Shown: in pieces, positions 34,151 to 41,412 of the stretch
Numbering within the stretch: the first letter of the stretch is position 1
Layout: each line of letters starts with the position of its first letter
Source of the DNA: Winogradskyella sp.
Lineage (GTDB): Bacteria > Bacteroidota > Bacteroidia > Flavobacteriales > Flavobacteriaceae
DNA length: 43,181 nucleotides
Assembly (NCBI GenBank): GCA_013002225.1
Contig: JABDKL010000014.1
Span: 1 to 43,181 of the forward strand
Direction: 5' to 3'
Made by a program: the position numbers and the translations under genes
Notes under the pieces: model-generated
What the model saw: the letters and a program-made list of their open reading frames with translations, nothing else
What the model was told of the DNA's origin: nothing
Database searches by the model: none

Positions 34151-36211
34151 ATGACAAATCATAAAAATATAGTGCCTCCAATTGCTAAGAAAATTCCTCA
34201 TAAGTTAGAAGCGCATGGTGATACGCGTACCGATAATTATTTTTGGATGAAGAACAGAGAACACCCTGAAGTATTAAGCTACTTACAGGCCGAAAATGAG
34301 TATTGTGATTTAAAAATGAAGCATACCAAAAAATTTCAGACAGACCTGTTCGAAGAAATGAAGGCGAGAATTAAAGAAGATGATTCGTCTGTCCCCTACA
34401 AATACAATGGCTACTGGTATATAACAAAATTCGAAAAAGGTAAAGATTATCCAATTTACACTCGTAAAAAAGACTCTTTAGAAAATCCGGAAGAGCTATT
34501 ATTTGATTGCAACAAAATGGCTGAGGGTCATAATTATTTTAAGCTGGCTGGTATAAGTATAAGTCCTGATAATAAGCTGGTTTCCTATGGTATAGATACA
34601 ACAGGTAGGCGAAACTATACCATCCATATTAAAAATATTGAAACAGGTAATGTAGCTTCAGACAGAGTTGTCAATACCTCAGGATCATCGAGTTGGGCAA
34701 GTGATAATAAAACCTTATTCTATACTAAAAAAGATGAAATTACTTTAAGGTCATATCAAATTTACAGACATAAACTTGGTGATACTAACGATTCCCTGGT
34801 ATTTGAAGAGGGTGACGATACTTTTGGCGTAACTGTTTACAAATCAAAGTCTAGAAAATATATCATTATTGCTTGCTATAGCACGGTTACGAACGAGTAC
34901 CATATTTTAAATGCAGATAAACCAGATGGTAAGTTCGAAGTTTTTCAGCCAAGACGAAGAGGTTTAGAGTATAGTATTTCGCATTATAAAAATGACTTCT
35001 ATATACTAACTAATAAAGATAAAGCCACCAATTTTAAACTCATGAAAGTTCCAGAAACGGATAGAGCTATTAAAAAGTGGGAGGAAATAATACCGCACCG
35101 AGAGGATGTGTTATTAGAAAATATTGACATTTTTAAAGATTATTTGGTAATAAGTGAGCGTAGCAATGGACTCAACCAAATTAGAGTTAAAAGATGGGAT
35201 GACACTCAAGATTATTATTTACCCTTCGATAATGAAACTTATACCTGCTATACCAGTGTAAATGTAGAATTTGACACAGAAATACTAAGGTATGGTTATA
35301 ATGCTTTAACTACGCCTTCTTCTGTGATTGACTTTAATATGCGAACAAAAACGAAAGTGATCTTAAAGGAGCAGGAAGTATTAGGAGGTGATTTTAATAA
35401 AGACAACTACATTTCTGAGCGTATTTGGGCAGAGGCAGAGGACGGTACTAAAATACCGATGTCTTTAGTTTATAAAAAAGGTCTTAAAAAAGATGGTTCC
35501 AATCCATTATTGCAATATGCTTACGGCAGTTATGGGTCTACGGTAGATCCCTATTTTTCCACCATAAGATTAAGTTTACTAGATCGAGGCTTTATTTATG
35601 TCATCGCGCATATAAGAGGTGGAGAATATTTAGGCAGACAGTGGTATGAAGATGGCAAACTTTTGAAAAAGAAAAATACCTTTACAGATTTTATAGCCTG
35701 TTCTATTCATCTTATTAAACAACGGTATACCTCATCTAGTCATTTATACGCTATGGGCGGAAGTGCAGGTGGTTTACTCATGGGTGTTATTATTAATGAG
35801 GCACCCGAATTATACAATGGTGTAGTGGCTGCAGTACCATTTGTAGATGTTGTTACCACGATGTTAGATGATTCAATACCCTTAACCACAGGCGAATATG
35901 ACGAATGGGGAAACCCAAACGACATATTATATTACAATTACATGAAATCCTACTCGCCATACGATAATGTTACTGCTAAAGATTATCCAAACATGCTGAT
36001 TACAACTGGTCTAAACGACTCGCAGGTGCAATATTGGGAACCTGCAAAATGGGTAGCTAAACTTAGAGATCTAAAAACAGATAATAAACAGTTATATCTT
36101 AAAACCAATATGGACGCGGGACATGGCGGTGCTTCAGGTCGATTTGAAAGTTTAAAAGAGGATGCAGAGGAGTTCGCATTTCTATTTGACCTAGAAGGTA
36201 TTTCAAGCTAA
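34151..36211 (+). CDS. ptrB: Oligopeptidase B (S9 family serine peptidase)
   Basis: A 686-residue S9A peptidase that cuts short peptides after basic residues. The N-terminal part (IPHKLEAHGDTRTDNYFWMKNREHPEVLSYL) is the family opening, followed by a seven-bladed propeller (~75-400) that limits access, and the alpha/beta-hydrolase domain. The catalytic triad is Ser538 in GGSAGG, an Asp near 623 (GLNDSQV) and His658 in DAGHGG. No signal peptide, so it is cytosolic. The gene is monocistronic. Confidence 0.92.
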   Translation: MTNHKNIVPPIAKKIPHKLEAHGDTRTDNYFWMKNREHPEVLSYLQAENEYCDLKMKHTKKFQTDLFEEMKARIKEDDSSVPYKYNGYWYITKFEKGKDYPIYTRKKDSLENPEELLFDCNKMAEGHNYFKLAGISISPDNKLVSYGIDTTGRRNYTIHIKNIETGNVASDRVVNTSGSSSWASDNKTLFYTKKDEITLRSYQIYRHKLGDTNDSLVFEEGDDTFGVTVYKSKSRKYIIIACYSTVTNEYHILNADKPDGKFEVFQPRRRGLEYSISHYKNDFYILTNKDKATNFKLMKVPETDRAIKKWEEIIPHREDVLLENIDIFKDYLVISERSNGLNQIRVKRWDDTQDYYLPFDNETYTCYTSVNVEFDTEILRYGYNALTTPSSVIDFNMRTKTKVILKEQEVLGGDFNKDNYISERIWAEAEDGTKIPMSLVYKKGLKKDGSNPLLQYAYGSYGSTVDPYFSTIRLSLLDRGFIYVIAHIRGGEYLGRQWYEDGKLLKKKNTFTDFIACSIHLIKQRYTSSSHLYAMGGSAGGLLMGVIINEAPELYNGVVAAVPFVDVVTTMLDDSIPLTTGEYDEWGNPNDILYYNYMKSYSPYDNVTAKDYPNMLITTGLNDSQVQYWEPAKWVAKLRDLKTDNKQLYLKTNMDAGHGGASGRFESLKEDAEEFAFLFDLEGISS

Positions 36212-36225
36212 TTCAAAAAAAATGT

Positions 36226-36233
36226 TACCTTTG
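36226..36233 (+). promoter_or_regulatory. Putative -7 element for the cysteine-synthase-like gene
   Basis: TACCTTTG is an exact TAnnTTTG match, 51 bp before the ATG at 36284. A TTC (36202-36204) stands where the -33 TTG would be expected. Confidence 0.5.
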
Positions 36234-36283
36234 CGAGGTTTTAGGTGTATTTGAAATTAATAGAGTATCGATAATTAGCATTT

Positions 36284-37321
36284 ATGGACAAAAACAACAA
36301 TGTATTTGATAATGTACTTCAACTTATAGGGAGTACTCCACTCATCAAATTAAATAGAATGACTGCCGATTTTGATGGTGAATTTTATGCTAAAGTAGAG
36401 GCATTTAATCCAGGTCATTCTTCTAAAGACAGAATTGCATTACATATCATCGAAGAAGCGGAGCGCCAAGGTATTTTAAAACCTGGCGATACAATAATAG
36501 AAACAACATCTGGCAACACAGGTTTTAGTATTGCGATGGTGAGCATTATAAAGGGCTATGAGTGCATTTTAGCAGTGAGTTCTAAGTCTTCTGGCGATAA
36601 AATAGACATGCTTAAGTCAATGGGTGCTAAAGTATATGTTTGTCCGGCTCACGTAAAGGCAGACGATCCGCGTTCGTATTATCAGGTAGCAAAACGTTTG
36701 CATGAAGAAATTAAAGGATCGATCTATATAAATCAATATTTTAACCAATTAAATATTGATGCACATTACCATACAACCGGACCTGAAATTTGGAATCAGA
36801 CGAATGGTGAAATCACACACTTAGTAGCATGTAGTGGTACAGGTGGGACTATTTCTGGAATTGCTAAATATCTTAAGGAACAAAATCCAGATGTAAAAGT
36901 TATAGGTGTTGATGCTTATGGTTCTGTCTTAAAAAAATACCATGAGACGCGCGAATTCGATGATAAAGAAATTTATCCTTATCGCATTGAAGGTCTTGGT
37001 AAAAATTTAATACCAACGGCAACCGATTTTGATTTGATTGATACGTTCGTAAAAGTTACCGATGAAGAGAGCGCACATACGGCAAGAGAAATAGCTAATT
37101 CAGAAGGATTATTTGTTGGTTATACAAGTGGCGCAGCAATGCAAGCGCTAAAACAACTACAAGAAGATGGTGAATTTAAAGCAACTGATAAGGTTGTTGT
37201 CATTTTTCCAGATCACGGATCAAGATATATGAGCAAAGTATATAGTGATAAGTGGATGGAGGACCAAGGCTTCTTTGATAGTAAAAACGAAGTTCATACA
37301 ACCATCGAGTATATTAAATAA
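36284..37321 (+). CDS. Cysteine synthase-fold PLP enzyme, candidate cysteate synthase
   Basis: A 345-residue fold type II PLP enzyme of the cysteine synthase / cystathionine beta-synthase family. The PLP lysine is Lys48 in NPGHSSKDR; the common form is NPxxSVKDR, so the segment is altered. The phosphate and carboxylate loops are TTSGNTGFS and [12 protein letters not shown], and [11 protein letters not shown] carries the C-terminal PLP contact. A standard reading is cysteine synthase or cystathionine beta-synthase. Because the next gene is an alpha-oxoamine synthase, I favour synthesis of cysteate (for example from phosphoserine and sulfite) for sulfonolipids; this is inference. A terminator and a promoter-like site separate the two genes. 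Confidence 0.8.
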   Translation: MDKNNNVFDNVLQLIGSTPLIKLNRMTADFDGEFYAKVEAFNPGHSSKDRIALHIIEEAERQGILKPGDTIIETTSGNTGFSIAMVSIIKGYECILAVSSKSSGDKIDMLKSMGAKVYVCPAHVKADDPRSYYQVAKRLHEEIKGSIYINQYFNQLNIDAHYHTTGPEIWNQTNGEITHLVACSGTGGTISGIAKYLKEQNPDVKVIGVDAYGSVLKKYHETREFDDKEIYPYRIEGLGKNLIPTATDFDLIDTFVKVTDEESAHTAREIANSEGLFVGYTSGAAMQALKQLQEDGEFKATDKVVVIFPDHGSRYMSKVYSDKWMEDQGFFDSKNEVHTTIEYIK

Positions 37322-37342
37322 AAAGATTAACGAATTAAGGAG

Positions 37343-37373
37343 CCTACCAATAATTTTTTGGTAGGTTTTTTTT
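37343..37373 (+). terminator. Rho-independent terminator after the cysteine-synthase-like gene
   Basis: 8-bp perfect stem CCTACCAA / TTGGTAGG with a 7-base loop and eight T residues after it. Confidence 0.85.
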
Positions 37374-37432
37374 GTTTTATTTAGACGGGATTACTTGGGA
37401 TAAATAAATTATGCAGTCATAATATTATTAAC

Positions 37433-37440
37433 TAATTTTG
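37433..37440 (+). promoter_or_regulatory. Putative -7 element for the alpha-oxoamine synthase gene
   Basis: TAATTTTG matches TAnnTTTG exactly and implies an untranslated leader of about 80 bases before the ATG at 37527. The -33 position has only TTA (37409-37411) at 21 bp. Confidence 0.45.
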
Positions 37441-37526
37441 CTGCAACTAACAAAACTAAAATATATTAAATCAATATTAATTATAATCAAAAATTCTTAG
37501 TATTGAACTAATATAAAAGACTACGC

Positions 37527-38786
37527 ATGAAGGATTTATTTGAAAAAATTTACAGAGACAAAGGACCCTTAGGAAAGTGGGCTGCACAAGCAGAAGGCTA
37601 TTTTGTATTTCCAAAATTGGAAGGCGAAATTTCTAACAGAATGAAATTTCAAGGGAAGGATGTCATTACCTGGAGTATAAATGATTACTTAGGATTAGCA
37701 AACCACCCAGAAGTTAGAAAAGTTGATGCTGATGCTGCCAAGCAGTATGGATCTGCTTATCCTATGGGTGCTCGTATGATGTCTGGACATACTGATCTGC
37801 ACGAACAATTGCAAAACGAGCTTGCCGCTTTTGTACAAAAAGAAGCAGCGTATTTGCTGAATTTTGGTTATCAGGGAATGGTGTCGACAGTAGACGCTTT
37901 AGTTGCTAAGGACGATATAATTGTTTATGATGTAGATGCTCATGCTTGTATTATTGATGGTGTTAGATTGCATCATGGTAAGCGTTTTACTTATAAGCAT
38001 AACGATATTGAAAGCTTAGAAAAAAATCTTGAGCGTGCTACAAAAATGGCAGAGCAAACAGGTGGTGGTATTCTTGTTATCTCAGAAGGTGTATTTGGAA
38101 TGCGCGGAGAACAAGGTCGACTAAAAGAAATTGTAGCGCTTAAGAAAAAATTTAATTTCAGATTATTTGTTGATGATGCTCATGGATTTGGAACCTTAGG
38201 AAAAACAGGTGCAGGTGCAGGAGAGGAGCAAGGCGTGCAGGCAGATATTGATGTCTATTTTGCAACTTTTGCAAAGTCATTAGCGAGTACTGGTGCTTTT
38301 ATTGCGGCAGACCAAGAGATAATCGATTATTTAAAATATAATTTACGTTCTCAAATGTTCGCTAAATCGCTTCAAATGCAACTCGTTGTGGGTGCATTAA
38401 AACGTTTGGATATGTTACGTACTATGCCAGAACTTAAAGAAAATCTTTGGACTATTGTAAATGCGTTACAATCAGGATTAAAGGAAAGAGGTTTTGATAT
38501 TGGTACAACTCAAAGTTGTGTTACACCAGTTTACCTAAAAGGAAGTATTCCAGAAGCTATGGCATTGGTTAGAGATTTAAGAGAAAATTACGGAATATTC
38601 TGTTCTATAGTTGTTTATCCAGTGATACCTAAAGGATTAATTTTACTTAGAATGATTCCAACAGCAACACATACTTTAGAAGATGTCAGAGAAACTTTAG
38701 ATGCCTTTGACGCTATTAGAGAAAGACTTCATAATGGAACTTATAAGCGCATGTCTGCCGCATTGATTGCTGCGATGGGTGAATAA
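37527..38786 (+). CDS. Alpha-oxoamine synthase, candidate cysteate (or serine) fatty acyltransferase
   Basis: A 419-residue fold type I PLP enzyme of the alpha-oxoamine synthase family, which joins an amino acid and an acyl thioester with loss of CO2. The PLP lysine is Lys250 in FATFAKSLAST, the DDAHG motif holds Asp217 and His219, and His139 (DAHACI) stacks on the ring. Members are serine palmitoyltransferase, KBL, BioF and the Flavobacterium johnsoniae cysteate fatty acyltransferase needed for capnine and gliding. The N-terminal GYFVFPKLEGEISNRMKFQGKDVITWSINDYLGL fits the lipid-forming branch rather than BioF. No other bio genes are near. With the cysteine-synthase-like gene upstream, the capnine role is the best reading, serine palmitoyltransferase the alternative. 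Confidence 0.85.
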   Translation: MKDLFEKIYRDKGPLGKWAAQAEGYFVFPKLEGEISNRMKFQGKDVITWSINDYLGLANHPEVRKVDADAAKQYGSAYPMGARMMSGHTDLHEQLQNELAAFVQKEAAYLLNFGYQGMVSTVDALVAKDDIIVYDVDAHACIIDGVRLHHGKRFTYKHNDIESLEKNLERATKMAEQTGGGILVISEGVFGMRGEQGRLKEIVALKKKFNFRLFVDDAHGFGTLGKTGAGAGEEQGVQADIDVYFATFAKSLASTGAFIAADQEIIDYLKYNLRSQMFAKSLQMQLVVGALKRLDMLRTMPELKENLWTIVNALQSGLKERGFDIGTTQSCVTPVYLKGSIPEAMALVRDLRENYGIFCSIVVYPVIPKGLILLRMIPTATHTLEDVRETLDAFDAIRERLHNGTYKRMSAALIAAMGE

Positions 38787-38812
38787 ATCCACATAGTTCT
38801 TTAATAAAAAAC

Positions 38813-38839
38813 GCTATCTCTTAGGATAGCTTTTTTTTT
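38813..38839. terminator. Terminator between the oxoamine synthase and the GNAT gene
   Basis: 6-bp stem GCTATC / GATAGC, 6-base loop and nine T residues; an A run upstream lets it also work for the convergent gene ending at 38838. Confidence 0.8.
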
Positions 38840-39956
38840 ATAAATTTTTTCTGAGTGTTTTTCTACGCTTATACACAACAGGATCAAAATGCTTCCATAT
38901 TTTATGTATGGCCACATTATCCTCTAATTCTGGTGTGCGGTAACACATTTCAATACCTTTTTTGGTAAAGGTTTCATAATATTCATTAAAAATAACAGCA
39001 TGTACACCTTTATTTTGATAGTCGGGATGAATGCCAATTAAATAAAAAATTACATCTTTACTATGCTTTTTTGCTTTTAAAACATGTGTAAAACCAATAG
39101 GAAACAATTTGCCTTTAGCCTTTTGTAATGCTTCTGCAAATCGAGGCATTACAATAGCAAATCCGACTAATGTATCATCTTCATCCACAACAAATTTTAT
39201 ATATTCTGGATTTACAAAACTCACAAATTTACTTTTAAAGTACTCCTTTTGTATATCCGTAATTTCTACAAAAGAAGCAAGCGAGGAATAACTCTGATTA
39301 AATAAATCAAACATGCGGTCTGCATAAGGCATAACCTCCTCTGTTTTAGTAAATTTTAAAGCTTTTAATTTATAGCGACGCTTAATGAGCTCCTGAGCTT
39401 TTTTAAACGTTTCTGGTTTCACATTCGCAAAAGGAAATTTACTTTCAGAATATTCCTTTTCGATTTTATAACCATGCTTAAAATAATGGTCAATATAATA
39501 AGGGTGATTATACCAGGTGATCATAGGTGCTATACTATCAAATCCTTCTGTCATCACGCCTACTTTGTCTAAATTAGAGAATCCAACTGGTCCTTCTGCA
39601 TAATCTAATTGGTGTTCTCTGCCTATTTTTTCAACCGTCTCTAATAATGCTTTACTGACTTCTAAATCATCAATAAAATCGAACCATCCAAACCTCATTT
39701 TTTTAATTGATTGATTCTTAACCTCGAGCCAGTTTATTATTGCAGCAACTCTTCCTACGACTTCATCGCCTTTATATGCCAGAAAAAATTGTGCTTCAGC
39801 ATCCTTAAAAATAGGGTTCTTATCCTTATTAAATGTTTCTAGTTCCTGTTTAATTATTGGTGGTACCCAAAATTTAGAATCCTTATATAGGGAAAAAGGA
39901 AATTTGACAAAAGTTCTTAAATCTTTTTTAGAGGTCGCTGGTCTTATTGTTATCAT
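38838..39956 (-). CDS. YghO-like GNAT-family acyltransferase
   Basis: A 372-residue protein of the YghO type: two GNAT-like halves. The first (~1-180) opens with IRPATSKKDLRTFVKFPFSLYKDSKFWVPPI and has the core strand AQFFLAYKGDEVVGRVAAIIN. The second (~190-365) includes KFVVDEDDTLVGFAIVMPRF and the acetyl-CoA-like loop IGIHPDYQNKGVHAVIF. Known GNAT enzymes of this kind move acyl groups to amines; a GNAT-type protein acts as ceramide synthase in Caulobacter. It is convergent with the oxoamine synthase, 51 bp apart, so N-acylation of the capnine or sphingoid amine is a reasonable guess, unproven. No signal peptide; cytosolic. Confidence 0.75.
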   Translation of the reverse strand: MITIRPATSKKDLRTFVKFPFSLYKDSKFWVPPIIKQELETFNKDKNPIFKDAEAQFFLAYKGDEVVGRVAAIINWLEVKNQSIKKMRFGWFDFIDDLEVSKALLETVEKIGREHQLDYAEGPVGFSNLDKVGVMTEGFDSIAPMITWYNHPYYIDHYFKHGYKIEKEYSESKFPFANVKPETFKKAQELIKRRYKLKALKFTKTEEVMPYADRMFDLFNQSYSSLASFVEITDIQKEYFKSKFVSFVNPEYIKFVVDEDDTLVGFAIVMPRFAEALQKAKGKLFPIGFTHVLKAKKHSKDVIFYLIGIHPDYQNKGVHAVIFNEYYETFTKKGIEMCYRTPELEDNVAIHKIWKHFDPVVYKRRKTLRKNL

Positions 39957-40041
39957 ATATTGATTTAGTGGTCTTAAGATAAATAGCCTTTAGAGATTTT
40001 GATTAATGATAGGTTTACAAATGATCATATACTGTTACATG

Positions 40042-40929
40042 TTAATTTGATATGTTTTTATCCTGGTGAAAGTCTAATCGATAAGATGCACCAAAGGCAA
40101 TATTAAATACAGAGGGTGTGTCTTTAGTATTAAATGCAATATTAGCATCGAGCTGAAAATCTTTACTCCATAAATAAGCGCCTCCAAATCTAAAAATATT
40201 ATCGGCGTAGAAGTCACTATTAATGCCTTGCGCTTCACCAAAAACCACCCATTGTGGTGTAAAGGAATGCGTTAGCGTAAACACATATTGAAATTCGGAA
40301 AAGTCAGAACCAATTCGGTCCTTAATTAAATTCATAACAAATACCCATCCACCATTAAAATTATTTTGAGTAGCAATCATAACTTTAGGGCTAAATCCTT
40401 CAACATCAGGTGCTGTATAAGGATTGTTAGACGCATCGTAATTAGCACCAACAAATACAGATACTGCCGGAATTAAGGACTTCCACTTAAATTTTCTATT
40501 AGCGCGATAACTGTACAAATTAGGTTTTTCATCTTCGGCATTTTTGTAGGGATCGTAAATTAGATATTTTGCTCCGAGCGTAAAGTTTCTGAAATTAGAT
40601 CGCGGATTCTCTATGGGAATTTGTCCTGCATTAAATGTTTGGGTGTCATTTTGATAAACTCCATCTAACTGAAACTCTAATTGCTCCCATAACACACCAT
40701 ACCTAACAGCAAAATCAACACCAAAACCAGATACATCGTATTGTAAGGGTGTATGTTCTTCTTTAACAGTGAAACCTCCTAGTTCGAACTGTACAACACC
40801 AGTTCCGACTGAGAATGCACTTTCTGAGACACCTGGTCTATTAGAATTTATAACTTCGGTATACTGAGCAAATACAGCATTTGATACCAGATAGATTAGT
40901 AGAATAAAAAAGGATTTGAGCGTCTGCAT
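40042..40929 (-). CDS. Outer membrane transporter-like protein (phenol MetA degradation family)
   Basis: A 295-residue exported beta-barrel protein. From ATG 40929 the signal peptide is about 20 residues, cut near VFAQ. The mature part starts with NSNRPGVSESAFSVGTGVVQFELGG, the opening of the MetA-pathway/transporter family, then alternating strands and a C-terminal strand YRLDFHQ. Length and pattern fit a 10-12-stranded outer membrane barrel. The substrate is unknown. The start is fixed by a TATATTTG promoter element that overlaps an in-frame TTG at 40950. Confidence 0.75.
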   Translation of the reverse strand: MQTLKSFFILLIYLVSNAVFAQYTEVINSNRPGVSESAFSVGTGVVQFELGGFTVKEEHTPLQYDVSGFGVDFAVRYGVLWEQLEFQLDGVYQNDTQTFNAGQIPIENPRSNFRNFTLGAKYLIYDPYKNAEDEKPNLYSYRANRKFKWKSLIPAVSVFVGANYDASNNPYTAPDVEGFSPKVMIATQNNFNGGWVFVMNLIKDRIGSDFSEFQYVFTLTHSFTPQWVVFGEAQGINSDFYADNIFRFGGAYLWSKDFQLDANIAFNTKDTPSVFNIAFGASYRLDFHQDKNISN

Positions 40930-40947
40930 TGAATATAGGTTTAAAAT

Positions 40948-40955
40948 CAAATATA
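40948..40955 (-). promoter_or_regulatory. Putative -7 element of the transporter-like gene (start-deciding)
   Basis: Minus-strand TATATTTG (40955-40948) is an exact TAnnTTTG match 19 bp upstream of the ATG at 40929. The same 8-mer recurs 40 bp upstream at 40988-40995. The overlap with the TTG at 40950 rules that start out. Confidence 0.45.
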
Positions 40956-41009
40956 GATATTTTATAGATTTTTTAAGGATTTATAGTCAAATATAAATTA
41001 GGATAATTG

Positions 41010-41017
41010 TATTTTTG
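41010..41017 (+). promoter_or_regulatory. Putative -7 element of the DUF4834 gene
   Basis: TATTTTTG, an exact TAnnTTTG match, 16 bp before the ATG at 41034. No clear -33 element. Confidence 0.4.
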
Positions 41018-41033
41018 ACTATTAATAAACAAT

Positions 41034-41327
41034 ATGATTTATACAGCTTCGGCAGTGGGATTACTTAGAACAATATTAATAATTTTACTCATATATTTTG
41101 GTGTCAAAATATTAGCACGTCTTTTTGCGCCATTTCTTTTGCGATTTGTAGCCAAAAAAGCTGAAAAAAAATTTGGACAACAGTTTGGCGGATTTCAGAA
41201 TCAACAAAACCAACGACAGCAAAAAAAGCATAAAGAAGGAGAAACGGTTATTGATAAAATGCCAAATCAAGATAAAACCTCAGACCCTAAAGTCGGTGAG
41301 TACATTGATTACGAAGAAGTCGACTAA
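41034..41327 (+). CDS. DUF4834 family membrane protein
   Basis: A 97-residue protein with one N-terminal transmembrane helix (~8-30, LLRTILIILLIYFGVKILA) and a second hydrophobic stretch (LFAPFLLRFVA), then a basic and glutamine-rich cytosolic part (KKAEKKFGQQFGGFQNQQNQRQQKK) ending acidic (EYIDYEEVD). It matches DUF4834, a small Flavobacteriia family of unknown function that often precedes the YfhO gene, as here with an 85-bp gap. Confidence 0.82.
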   Translation: MIYTASAVGLLRTILIILLIYFGVKILARLFAPFLLRFVAKKAEKKFGQQFGGFQNQQNQRQQKKHKEGETVIDKMPNQDKTSDPKVGEYIDYEEVD

Positions 41328-41412
41328 ATTTCAGTTTTTCGAAACTGTATTTACATGTGTTTTTTCAAAAAAAATACCTACTTTTCAAATTCATTCAACA
41401 TAACGTATTTTC

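Noticed and set aside
41332-41347. Hairpin CAGTTT-TTCG-AAACTG after the DUF4834 gene
   Set aside because: The stem is 6 bp with a stable tetraloop, but only a short, broken T run follows, so termination is not convincing; YfhO probably is co-transcribed.
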